DNA of 64,000 nt. It comes from Chryseobacterium indologenes. Lineage in GTDB: Bacteria; Bacteroidota; Bacteroidia; Flavobacteriales; Weeksellaceae. The notes under the pieces are model-generated. The model did not search any database. It saw nothing but the letters and a program-made list of their open reading frames with translations, and had not been told where the DNA came from. Positions 15,671 through 24,513 of the stretch are shown here, piece after piece. Location of the stretch: assembly GCF_001295265.1 (NCBI RefSeq), contig NZ_LJOD01000005.1:1-64000 (forward strand). Direction: 5' to 3'. Both the position numbers and the translations under genes were made by a program. The first letter of the stretch is position 1. Each line of letters starts with the position of its first letter.

Positions 15671-18232
15671 TTACTTCTTTTTGGCTGCTGGTTTTTTGGC
15701 AGCTGTAGTCTTCTTGGCAGCAGCTGTTTTTTTAGCGGCAGGTTTTTTCTTTTCTGCAAATGCATTTTTATCCTGGTCCGTAATCCATTTTTTCACTTCA
15801 TCTAAAGAAACTTCTTTCAGCTCTTCGGCATCATACTTGGTATCATCTTTTTTCTTCGGAATTTTGAACATCGCCTTTCCGAACTTCACAAATGGGCCCC
15901 ATCTTCCGTTTTCAATGGAAATTCTTTCTTTTTCCCACTGCTGGATATAACGGTTTGCCTCTTTTTCCAGCTTAGCATCAATCAGTTCATTGATATCACT
16001 CTGGGACAGGTTATCAAAGTTATATTTTTTAGGAACGTTCACAAAAATATCTTTGTATTTGATGAACGGACCAAATCTTCCTGATCCTTTTGTTACCGGC
16101 TCTCCTTTATAAGTTGCAATGGGTGCGTCTGCCTTTTTCTTTTCATGAATAATCTCTTCTGCACGGGCCTGATCAACGGATAACGGATCTTCTCCTTTCG
16201 GAATGCTGATAAATGTTTCTCCCCACTTTACGTAAGGACCAAATCTTCCAACTCCTACGGAAACCGTCTGTCCTTCAAAATCCTTCAGATCGAAAGGAAG
16301 CTTGAACAGCTCTAAGGCTTCTTCAAAAGTAATGGTGGCAATATTCTGTCCTGCCATGAGTGAGGCAAATACCGGCTTTTCTTCATCATCAGTTTCTCCG
16401 ATCTGGATCATGGCACCAAATCTCCCGATTCTTGCATGAACATTCTTACCTGTTTTCGGATCTACCCCCAGCAGCCTGTCTCCTGTAGCACGGTCTGCAT
16501 TCTCTTCTACATCTTCAATTCTCGGATGGAATTTCGAGTAGAAGTTTGTCATCATTTCTTTCCATTTCTGATCACCATTGGCAATCTCATCAAAACCTTC
16601 TTCAACTCTTGCCGTAAATCCGTAATCCAGAATTTCTTTAAAATTATCGGTAAGGAAGTCATTAACCACCTCTCCTATATCTGTAGGAACAAACTTATTC
16701 TTATCTCCGCCAAATTTTTCTTCAAGAACTGCTTTTTTGATCTTATCTTTTGTTAAAGACATTTTGATCACCTCGCGGATCTGTGGTTCAATTTCCCGCT
16801 TATCCACATATTCCCTGTTCTGAATGGTCTGAATAGTCGGCGCATATGTAGACGGACGGCCAATTCCCAGCTCTTCAAGCTTTCTTACCAAGCCTGCTTC
16901 TGTATATCTGGCGCTTGGTTTAGTGAATTTTTCCGATGCTGTAATTGTTTTATAACTTAATACTTCTCCTACACTAACTTTTGGAAGTAATTTTTCGTTG
17001 TTTTCTTCATCATCGTCTTCTGTCTTTACGATACCATAGGCTTTTAAGAAACCATCAAAAATGATTACCTCTCCCTGTGCTTCAAAATATTGCGGAAGGG
17101 AAGCATTTCCTATTTCAATCACGGTCTTCTCTATTTTGGCATTAGCCATCTGGGAAGCCAGTGTTCTTCTGTAAATTAACTGGTATAATTTGTTAAGCTG
17201 GGCGTCACCGATGCTTTTCACTCCAAAATCTGTAGGACGGATTGCTTCGTGTGCCTCCTGTGCAGAAGCTGATTTGGTGGTATAATTTCTTGGGGAAGAA
17301 TATTCTGCTCCGTATTCTGAGATAATTTGCTTTTTGGCTCCTTCAATGGCTTCCTGAGAAAGGTTTACAGAGTCTGTTCTCATGTAGGTAATGTATCCTT
17401 CTTCATACAGCCTCTGTGCAAGACGCATGGTATTGGTTACGTTATACCCCAGTCTTGAAGAAGCTTCCTGTTGCAGCGTTGATGTAGTAAAAGGCGCAGA
17501 TGCAGAACGTGTTCCGGGTCTTGTTTCAACATTCAGAACTTTGAATTCAGTTGTTTTAGCCTGCTCAAGGAATTTTTCAGCTTCTTCTTCTTTTTCGAAG
17601 TCTTTTTTAAGTTTAGCAGCAATTTCCTGCTCAGTTTTATTCAAGAAGATTCCATCCAGTTTAAAGCTGGCTTTCGGCACAAACTCACGGATTTCCTTTT
17701 CTCTTTCAACGATTAATCGTACAGCTACCGACTGAACCCGTCCTGCGGATAATCCCGGTTTTACTTTTTTCCAAAGGACCGGAGACATTTCAAAACCAAC
17801 AATTCTGTCCAGCACTCTTCTTGCCTGCTGGGCATTCACAAGGTTCTGATCAATATCTCTTGGATTTTCAATAGCTTTTAGAATGGCATTTTTAGTAATC
17901 TCATGGAAAACAATTCTTTTTCTGTTTTCAGGTTTTAACTTTAATTCATCCGCCAGGTGCCATGCAATAGCTTCTCCTTCGCGGTCTTCATCGGAAGCCA
18001 GCCATACCATTTCGGCTTTCTTTACGGCTGCTTTCAGTTCTGTCACCAATTTCTTTTTGTCTGCAGAAACCTCGTAATCCGGATCAAAGGTGGCAAGGTC
18101 TATTCCCATTCCTTTTTTAGGCAGATCACGGATATGTCCGAAACTGGATTTCACTTCAAAATCCTTTCCTAAATATTTCTGAATAGTTTTTGCCTTTGCC
18201 GGGGACTCTACGATTACTAAATTTTTCGACAT
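15671..18232 (-). CDS. topA: DNA topoisomerase I
   Basis: An 853-residue type IA topoisomerase, which relaxes negative supercoils. The N-terminal Toprim domain (NLVIVESPAKAKTIQKYLG; ASDEDREGEAIAWHL with the DxD metal site) is followed by the cleavage domain with the active-site Tyr in GYITYMRTDS. In place of C-terminal zinc fingers it has at least three GRFGP-type C-terminal repeats (GRFGPYVKWG, GRFGPFIKYK, GRWGPFVKFG). The last 25 or so residues are a Lys/Ala/Pro-rich histone-H1-like tail, probably for non-specific DNA binding. It is transcribed alone, with its own -7 element and terminator. Confidence 0.95.
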   Translation of the reverse strand: MSKNLVIVESPAKAKTIQKYLGKDFEVKSSFGHIRDLPKKGMGIDLATFDPDYEVSADKKKLVTELKAAVKKAEMVWLASDEDREGEAIAWHLADELKLKPENRKRIVFHEITKNAILKAIENPRDIDQNLVNAQQARRVLDRIVGFEMSPVLWKKVKPGLSAGRVQSVAVRLIVEREKEIREFVPKASFKLDGIFLNKTEQEIAAKLKKDFEKEEEAEKFLEQAKTTEFKVLNVETRPGTRSASAPFTTSTLQQEASSRLGYNVTNTMRLAQRLYEEGYITYMRTDSVNLSQEAIEGAKKQIISEYGAEYSSPRNYTTKSASAQEAHEAIRPTDFGVKSIGDAQLNKLYQLIYRRTLASQMANAKIEKTVIEIGNASLPQYFEAQGEVIIFDGFLKAYGIVKTEDDDEENNEKLLPKVSVGEVLSYKTITASEKFTKPSARYTEAGLVRKLEELGIGRPSTYAPTIQTIQNREYVDKREIEPQIREVIKMSLTKDKIKKAVLEEKFGGDKNKFVPTDIGEVVNDFLTDNFKEILDYGFTARVEEGFDEIANGDQKWKEMMTNFYSKFHPRIEDVEENADRATGDRLLGVDPKTGKNVHARIGRFGAMIQIGETDDEEKPVFASLMAGQNIATITFEEALELFKLPFDLKDFEGQTVSVGVGRFGPYVKWGETFISIPKGEDPLSVDQARAEEIIHEKKKADAPIATYKGEPVTKGSGRFGPFIKYKDIFVNVPKKYNFDNLSQSDINELIDAKLEKEANRYIQQWEKERISIENGRWGPFVKFGKAMFKIPKKKDDTKYDAEELKEVSLDEVKKWITDQDKNAFAEKKKPAAKKTAAAKKTTAAKKPAAKKK

Positions 18233-18246
18233 TCTAAAAATTTTTG

Positions 18247-18254
18247 CAAAAGTA
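18247..18254 (-). promoter_or_regulatory. topA promoter -7 element
   Basis: TACTTTTG (18254-18247, minus strand) matches TAnnTTTG, 15 bases before the topA ATG. The predicted leader is therefore very short. No clear -33 TTG is seen. Confidence 0.45.
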
Positions 18255-18438
18255 AAGCTTTTTTATTATATACATTTTGTTATATCTGTTTAATTTGACA
18301 ATTAGATAGGCTTAACATATATTCCGGAAAGCACTTCCAAAGGAACCAAGTTACTTATACTGTACCTGTTAGGTTAAAAAACAAGTCAGGAAATAGAATT
18401 TTTCATCAATGGTGATAGATGTAAAATATGCCCATATA

Positions 18439-18469
18439 AAAAGCAGGACGGAGTTTCCGTCCTGCTTTT
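18439..18469. terminator. Strong bidirectional terminator
   Basis: A 14-bp perfect stem (AAAAGCAGGACGGA with its exact complement) around a 3-base loop, with A and T tracts at its ends. It lies 23 bases past the stop of the large T9SS protein and separates it from topA. Confidence 0.9.
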
Positions 18470-18491
18470 AACATGATTCTGATTATAAATC

Positions 18492-21400
18492 CTATTGTTT
18501 AATGACCTTCACTGCTGTTTTAGAATTATTTATCCTGATCAGGTACACTCCGGGAATTAAAGAAGAAATATTTGTTGTTCCATTCTCAAATTTTCCGGAT
18601 TTCACATGTTGTCCTGACACATTGTACATCTGATAATAATAATCTTTCCCCTGCTCTGCCTTAATATGGAGGACATCTTTAACCGGACTTGGAAATAACG
18701 TGATTTTTGTCTCCTCCATTTCTTTCACATCTGAAGCATTAACTGCATCAGGAAGTTTATTTAAAGACATCGACATAATCTGAGAGCCCGGAACAGGCCC
18801 CTCTTCTTCTCCTTCTGCGTTATATTTTATTTTTACACATCGGCAGCTCATTCCGAAATAGGGGTCATTGTTGTCATGAAAAACAATGAAACGATTTGCC
18901 GTAGAAGCAGTATTAAATAAAATATTGACGGGTCTTCCTATATAATTGGAAGCCAAAGCTGCTGCCCATACTCCCGGAGACTGATAATTAATGACATTCA
19001 ATGTTCCCTGAGGAGACTGATTTCCCATTACACTCCTGAATCCCCGTGATCCTGCATTCGGATAATTTCCCGTTACATAGGAAGCATTGATAAACATATA
19101 CCCAATGGTAGAAGTAGTAGACGGGTTTCTGACTCTTACTCCTGAATAATCCGTGATTGCACTGTAAGAGGTGGCTATATTTTTATCTTTCTTATACCAC
19201 GGAGTCTGTCCGAAATCCTGAAGTGAAACAAGCGAAACACTGGTAAGATCCGGAATTCTCCAGCCTTCAGGGCATGGGTCAAAAGGTGATTTTTTACCAC
19301 CGTGCCCCCATCTGTCCGGTGCCATATTGGGTTCTGTGGAAAGCCAGTCTGTTCCATTGGTATAGTTGGGATTCCCGCTGTTGAAAGGAGCAAAGGTACT
19401 CGGGATCATATATACCAGGGGATTTTTTACAGAATAAGACAATATTTTTGCCACTTTATCTGCAGGTTTGTCTGAATCCTGCATATTGGAAGCAGCGGCA
19501 TAAGTATTAAACGGGATAATATAATTTCCGGCGAGATTATTATAGGCCGTGGGCGTAAGCGTGGTGTAGCTTATGGTTCCGGCATCTGAAGCCTTTCCTA
19601 AATAAATATTATAGGAACTTCTGTTATCGGCATTCTGAAAAACAGGAATCGGATCTTTCCGTCCCCACTGGTAATGCATTCCGGCAGACGCTCTAATTTT
19701 TGCAAGTTCGGCTGTATTAGGCGTTAGAGGATTGGCTACAATTGGAAAAGCTTCTGTTGCTCCGAGGTTTCTATCCATAAATTCTGTTTTGAGCACTACA
19801 TCTGCCTTATCAACGTAATTAACATAATTGGTAGCTTCCAAAGCGGGAATTTCCGTGGTATAAGTATAGGAATTTAAGCCTGTATCGGTAACCCAGACGT
19901 GCCAGCTCCAATAAACAGGAGCCGAGATGCTTCCGTTATGCAGGGTTACTACAGCATTTCCACTCTGATTAGGATTAATCTCCACCGCTATCCGGGAACT
20001 GCTCAGACCTTGGAGTGAGGAGGGATTAGCGTTAATCATAAAAATCCTGTTGATCAGGCCAGTATTTGTAGTCCAGAGCACATTCGCTTTTAAGCTGCTG
20101 AAGCTTGAAGAATTCAGGATTTCAGGATTATTCAGCATCTGGCTTTGTATTGAGAACGCTTTACTCACCGGAATTTCAATTGTGAAAGGCTGTGTACTTC
20201 TGACGGCCTGATAGGTATTCGGATTATCTATTCCCTCTCTGTATTCTACAGGAGGAACCAGGTATTCCGTAGGGAAGTCATAGCTGTTGACATTATACAG
20301 GGGATCTTTTATACATCTGCATCCATTGGCATCCGAAGTATACATTCCAGACATAGGCATGTACAAGAATCTACCTTTAATATTGGGATAGCCCGGATCA
20401 GGAATATCAGGTTGCCCTTTATCCGGGATCATTGTCAGCCCTCTTACACTTACTGCCGGCGAAGCATCAAAATGTCTGGTAAGTGTGGCGGTCCACAACG
20501 CATTATGATGCTGATCACTATACTGCCCAAGATGAGCTGTCCGGATAAGCTGTCCGGATCCCGGGAATATTCCCATATTCAAACCACCTACGTTTGAAAG
20601 ATCGAAGCCTAAATTAGGATACACTTTAAAACCTGTCATAAATGCGGGAGCTCCCATATCGGTTGGCTTGATAATATGGTATCTATTGGCTTCAAAAATA
20701 TTTTTTGGCATATCTGTCCGGACTCCGAAAGGTGAAAAATCTATTCTTATATCATCGGCATAGGATTGGGAGGCAAGGTTAGCAACCAGCATAGAGGGAA
20801 TCCTCCAGCCATTGGGGCACGGATCGTAAGGAGATTTATCCCTGTAAGGCTGCGCACTGCCGTTGTTATTATAGTCTGCATTGATTTTTCCCTGTGAATT
20901 ATCAGACCATAAGTTCAATTCTGCCAGCCGGCTGTCTGCCATTCCGGTTATTCTTCCGAACCAGTTGACCGGTAAATTGAAATTGTTGTTATAATAGGCC
21001 TGGCCACTGTTATCATCTTTATTAATATAGATAAGACTTAATGGATTCCTCACCGAAAGCATAATGTTTTTGCTGACTTCTGCATTGGAGAGCAAAACAG
21101 TTTTCGTGAGAGCATCTATATTTACCGCGTTGATAAAGTTCTTTGCCCCTCTGTGCCTTATTCTTCCTATTGATCCTGATACTTCATAAAAATCATTCGC
21201 CCGTGTTATTAAAGGAGGAATGGGATCTTTTCTTCCCCATTGGTACAGTAATCCACTACTACGGCTCCAGTCTGAGGAAGTGATAGAGCTGCTCAGTGCC
21301 CCGAGATTACGGTCCATCCATCCCCAATCAGCATCAGGAACAGGTTCTATTGTTCCGTCGGACCGAAGTCTTTTAATGTCATTAAAACTTTTATAAGAAG

Positions 21401-21935
21401 ACCCATTAGTAGGATCATCTGTTACCCAGATGTGCCAGCTCCAGTAAATCTCTCTGTCTACCTTAAGTGCTATAACTGCATTTCCTTTTTTTGTTTTGTT
21501 AATGGGTACTTTTATTTTTGCATTTTCTCCTGAATCAAGAATTTCTAATGAGTAATCAGGTCCGGATCTGATCATTCCGTGAGCATCTTCCCATAATACT
21601 TCTGCTGCCATTTTTCCGGATGGAATTCCGCTTCCTTTAAGATACCCTCCATCTGCCCACATGGCAAAAGCTTTTTTTACAGGAATAATCAATCCTTCTG
21701 CGGGAAGGGATGGGTCAAAAATGTAGCTGTTCGGGGCTTTTGTCCAGTCGGGAGTTTCGGCTTTAAGGGACTGGCCGGGGACTCCCCTGTTCACTCCATC
21801 TCCTTTATGCTTATACTTCCCTTCTGTATGTTCTGCAAAAGAAGGGTTTGCTTTTGCTTCTATCCCGTTTTGGGCATAGATAATCGTCGACACCAGGCAA
21901 TACACTGCCGCCAAAGTTTTAACCAATTTTTTCAT
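18492..21935 (-). CDS. T9SS-exported surface protein with two FISUMP-like modules
   Basis: An 1147-residue secreted protein. MKKLVKTLAAVYCLVSTIIYAQ is a signal peptide, and the ATG at 21935 is preferred over the upstream in-frame codon at 21986. The last 75 or so residues form a type A T9SS sorting domain (LFPSPVKDVLHI, MYNVSGQHV, GVYLIRI). The body has two tandem modules of about 450 residues sharing, in order, YWSWHxWVTD, MDRNLGA, YQWGRKDPIP, KSPxDPCPxGWRIP and a CRC(I/V)K end. The DPCPxGWRIP block is that of the Fibrobacter major paralogous (FISUMP) domain. It is probably displayed on or released from the outer membrane. Function unknown. Confidence 0.82.
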   Translation of the reverse strand: MKKLVKTLAAVYCLVSTIIYAQNGIEAKANPSFAEHTEGKYKHKGDGVNRGVPGQSLKAETPDWTKAPNSYIFDPSLPAEGLIIPVKKAFAMWADGGYLKGSGIPSGKMAAEVLWEDAHGMIRSGPDYSLEILDSGENAKIKVPINKTKKGNAVIALKVDREIYWSWHIWVTDDPTNGSSYKSFNDIKRLRSDGTIEPVPDADWGWMDRNLGALSSSITSSDWSRSSGLLYQWGRKDPIPPLITRANDFYEVSGSIGRIRHRGAKNFINAVNIDALTKTVLLSNAEVSKNIMLSVRNPLSLIYINKDDNSGQAYYNNNFNLPVNWFGRITGMADSRLAELNLWSDNSQGKINADYNNNGSAQPYRDKSPYDPCPNGWRIPSMLVANLASQSYADDIRIDFSPFGVRTDMPKNIFEANRYHIIKPTDMGAPAFMTGFKVYPNLGFDLSNVGGLNMGIFPGSGQLIRTAHLGQYSDQHHNALWTATLTRHFDASPAVSVRGLTMIPDKGQPDIPDPGYPNIKGRFLYMPMSGMYTSDANGCRCIKDPLYNVNSYDFPTEYLVPPVEYREGIDNPNTYQAVRSTQPFTIEIPVSKAFSIQSQMLNNPEILNSSSFSSLKANVLWTTNTGLINRIFMINANPSSLQGLSSSRIAVEINPNQSGNAVVTLHNGSISAPVYWSWHVWVTDTGLNSYTYTTEIPALEATNYVNYVDKADVVLKTEFMDRNLGATEAFPIVANPLTPNTAELAKIRASAGMHYQWGRKDPIPVFQNADNRSSYNIYLGKASDAGTISYTTLTPTAYNNLAGNYIIPFNTYAAASNMQDSDKPADKVAKILSYSVKNPLVYMIPSTFAPFNSGNPNYTNGTDWLSTEPNMAPDRWGHGGKKSPFDPCPEGWRIPDLTSVSLVSLQDFGQTPWYKKDKNIATSYSAITDYSGVRVRNPSTTSTIGYMFINASYVTGNYPNAGSRGFRSVMGNQSPQGTLNVINYQSPGVWAAALASNYIGRPVNILFNTASTANRFIVFHDNNDPYFGMSCRCVKIKYNAEGEEEGPVPGSQIMSMSLNKLPDAVNASDVKEMEETKITLFPSPVKDVLHIKAEQGKDYYYQMYNVSGQHVKSGKFENGTTNISSLIPGVYLIRINNSKTAVKVIKQ

Positions 21936-22114
21936 ATCCTTAAATCTGTGTGTGTTGCAATAGAAAATGCAATTTTTAAGCCTCAAATAAAAATAACTCT
22001 AATACAATATCAACAACAAAACAATATTAATATTATATTGAAAACAAAATAATATTAAATAATTATTAACACAACCACATCAACCTTCAATTATTTAAAA
22101 AAAATAATACAACA

Positions 22115-22143
22115 AAAAAGACAGCTTAAAGCTGCCTTTTATA
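22115..22143 (-). terminator. Terminator of the EpsG-like unit
   Basis: On the minus strand AAAAGGCAGC pairs with GCTGTCTTTT (one G-T pair) around TTTAA, followed by T residues. It lies about 28 bases past the EpsG-like stop. Confidence 0.75.
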
Positions 22144-22170
22144 CTATTTTAGATTTAAAAACCGATCTGA

Positions 22171-23310
22171 TTACGGGAGTATATGATTCTTATAGAGATC
22201 TACTGTAAATCGTCCAATCTTAATATTATTAAAGAATCCGAACACAACAAAATTGAAGACAACAAGAGAAATAATGAATGCATAGATTGTTTTTTTCATT
22301 CCATCCGAAACCACATACATAGAATTGATGATGATGATATATGAAAATGCGATAAATGCTCCGGCAAGCCTTGAAGAAAATATAGGATTATTCCTGAAGA
22401 TAAAATAGAAACAAATTCCAACCACGGCATAATTTCTGTGATACTCGTAATAAGGATAGAGTTCTTTCATTTTGGTATCAAAAGCAAACAGAAAAAATGT
22501 GAGAATAACCATCATTCCTTCCGGGATACCGAAACCACCGTTCAGCCTCTGCACAGATTCTTCCATATATCCGCTGAAACCTTCCACAAGCATATTATCG
22601 GATGCCATATCATTCAAAAAGCCACCAAATGTCCTGTACACCTCAAATGGCGACAGAAATACAGAGGTAATGATTAAAGCAAGCATTATCGGTTTATTTA
22701 ACGGCACCCTCGCAAGCCAGTACATAGGAAGGAACATATAACATACACTGTGAATTCCCGCTCCGAGAAATATAAAGAAGAGGTAATGCCAGAATTTCTG
22801 TTCTTTAATGTAACGTATTGCAAAATAGACAATAAAGGTCCCCAGATTCTGCCTGATCTGGCCACTTTCTCCAACAAAAAAGTTGGGAATAAACATAAAC
22901 AGGGTAAATGTAAAAGGATAAAAGGTATTATCTTCTGTATACTCTATCTTAAAAATTATTGCAATGATGCCAATAATCAGGGTAAGCATATAAAAAGGAG
23001 CATTGAAGATGTTCAGCAGGATCTTATTGATCAAGGTATAGAGCCACTCAACATCAAGACGTTCAGGCCCTTCCATATGAAGCATTTTCATAAAGATACT
23101 CTGGTAACTTTTGGTATCTGAGTAGATATAAAGTCCCTTATAACTTCCATAATCCGGCCCTACATTATCTCTGAATCCTACAAGGATGATAAGATAAATT
23201 CCGAGATACCAGAACCATTTCTTTTCTACTTTTCTTCCAAATACTTCCTGGATGCTGAAAAACAGCATATAGATCATTGCGATGATAAAATATGGATGCA
23301 GTAAACTCAT
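22171..23310 (-). CDS. EpsG/Wzy-like polysaccharide polymerase
   Basis: A 379-residue membrane protein with about ten TM helices. It has the EpsG-family start region: VGFRDNVGPDYGSYKGLY follows the second helix, matching the FR..vG.Dy..Y block typical of Wzy-like polymerases in Gram-negative and Gram-positive exopolysaccharide loci. It would link undecaprenyl-linked repeat units outside the inner membrane. It overlaps the upstream membrane-protein gene by 4 bases (ATGA), so the two form one operon. This operon is separated from the wza/wzc set by topA and a T9SS protein gene, so whether they serve one polymer is unclear. Confidence 0.75.
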   Translation of the reverse strand: MSLLHPYFIIAMIYMLFFSIQEVFGRKVEKKWFWYLGIYLIILVGFRDNVGPDYGSYKGLYIYSDTKSYQSIFMKMLHMEGPERLDVEWLYTLINKILLNIFNAPFYMLTLIIGIIAIIFKIEYTEDNTFYPFTFTLFMFIPNFFVGESGQIRQNLGTFIVYFAIRYIKEQKFWHYLFFIFLGAGIHSVCYMFLPMYWLARVPLNKPIMLALIITSVFLSPFEVYRTFGGFLNDMASDNMLVEGFSGYMEESVQRLNGGFGIPEGMMVILTFFLFAFDTKMKELYPYYEYHRNYAVVGICFYFIFRNNPIFSSRLAGAFIAFSYIIIINSMYVVSDGMKKTIYAFIISLVVFNFVVFGFFNNIKIGRFTVDLYKNHILP

Positions 23311-24317
23311 GCTGATTCTGAAGAATTATTAAACTGATAATAGGCAACAATGATCCCTGTGAGAACCAGCGGAAGGAAAAGCCTTACCTCCCAGTAAAGT
23401 CCTACCATGGTTATCATCAGAAGATAGGGCGTGGAAAAGAAAAGGTATTTTTCAAAAACAGCCCTGCTTTCACTGTTTGTGCATAGTTTGTATATAAAAT
23501 AAAGTACTGTGACCGTAAAAATTAATCCCGCCAGGTTAAAAGGGCTTGAAAAATTTCTATCGATATAAATGCCTTCTACAAAAGTCACTGTTTCTTTTCC
23601 TACTATCATTCTCAGGATTAAATAAGGAATAATAAAAGCCAGAACCAATGGTACAATTTTCCAGATCACCTTATAATTCCCGGATTTTAATTCTTTTATA
23701 TTGACAAATACCGCAGCAAAAAAGGCAATATTGAGACAGGCTGTTTCTCTTACAAAGGTAGAGAAAGCGGTAAGCAGAATTAAAAGATAAAAATATACGG
23801 GTTTCTGTGTATGGAAATATTTCAAAGTTAAAAGCATTCCTGTCAGATAACAGCACAGTGCGATGGTGTCACAATTCGTGGGCGCGTATTGGGTAATGAC
23901 AATAAAGAAAATGGACAGCAGATGAATGACTCTCCTTGCATTGATATTCTGAAGAACACTTACTGAACTAAGCCTGTACAAAGCATCCAGCAGCACAGAA
24001 CACAGTAAAAAGAAAATGCTGTTCATCAAAAAAAGGCCGTGATAGAAAGGGGTTCCATTTTTAGAAAGAAACTCTTTAAAAAAAATAAGGGGGCCATTAA
24101 TCAATGTATACATCAGATCAGTCATCTGCACACTGAGATAATTCGGGATCACCCGGTAGGCATAAACCGAGGTGAACAAATAAGACGGCGTTTTTTCCGA
24201 TGTTTTCAGTCTGGTGTAGGACGATTCAAATCCATAGTAAGACATGGCAAACAAAAGAAGAGGGAGTACTATTACAAATAGGAATCCATTTATTTTTTCA
24301 TCATTCTTTTTCAACAT
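23307..24317 (-). CDS. Polytopic membrane protein, possibly a GT-C glycosyltransferase
   Basis: A 336-residue protein with about nine TM helices. Between helices there are extracytoplasmic loops with conserved-looking polar residues (YAPTNCDTIAL, FVRETACLNIAFF). The general shape (first loop after TM1, many helices, an Arg-Glu pair in a short loop) resembles lipid-linked sugar glycosyltransferases, but no diagnostic motif is certain. It is coupled by a 4-base overlap to the EpsG-like polymerase, so a role in building or handling a surface polysaccharide is inferred. A -7 element lies about 73 bases upstream. Confidence 0.6.
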   Translation of the reverse strand: MLKKNDEKINGFLFVIVLPLLLFAMSYYGFESSYTRLKTSEKTPSYLFTSVYAYRVIPNYLSVQMTDLMYTLINGPLIFFKEFLSKNGTPFYHGLFLMNSIFFLLCSVLLDALYRLSSVSVLQNINARRVIHLLSIFFIVITQYAPTNCDTIALCCYLTGMLLTLKYFHTQKPVYFYLLILLTAFSTFVRETACLNIAFFAAVFVNIKELKSGNYKVIWKIVPLVLAFIIPYLILRMIVGKETVTFVEGIYIDRNFSSPFNLAGLIFTVTVLYFIYKLCTNSESRAVFEKYLFFSTPYLLMITMVGLYWEVRLFLPLVLTGIIVAYYQFNNSSESA

Positions 24318-24389
24318 ATCTAAAACAGATTCTTATTTTTTTAATAATAATTGAGGTTTAAAATACATTTCGTTAAAAGGGAACTTTTG

Positions 24390-24397
24390 CAAAAGTA
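24390..24397 (-). promoter_or_regulatory. -7 element for the EpsG-like unit
   Basis: TACTTTTG (24397-24390, minus strand) matches TAnnTTTG. It is half of a perfect 12-base palindrome, CTTTTGCAAAAG (24384-24395), whose other arm gives a one-mismatch plus-strand -7 element. Confidence 0.4.
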
Positions 24398-24463
24398 GAA
24401 TTTTTTTTTATTCTTCCTAGAATATTTTATTGATTTTCAGACAAAACTTATCGTCTAAATGTT

Positions 24464-24492
24464 TTGAACTAATACTGAAAAATTTAAATTTG
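24464..24492 (+). promoter_or_regulatory. Promoter of the first flexirubin operon
   Basis: TTG (24464-24466), 18 bases, then TAAATTTG (24485-24492): both elements of the Bacteroidota consensus TTG-N17-19-TAnnTTTG at correct spacing. Transcription should start near 24498, just before the ATG at 24514. This shows that the in-frame codons between 24430 and 24513 are not the start. Confidence 0.75.
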
Positions 24493-24513
24493 CAGACTCG
24501 ATTTTACAAGGTA

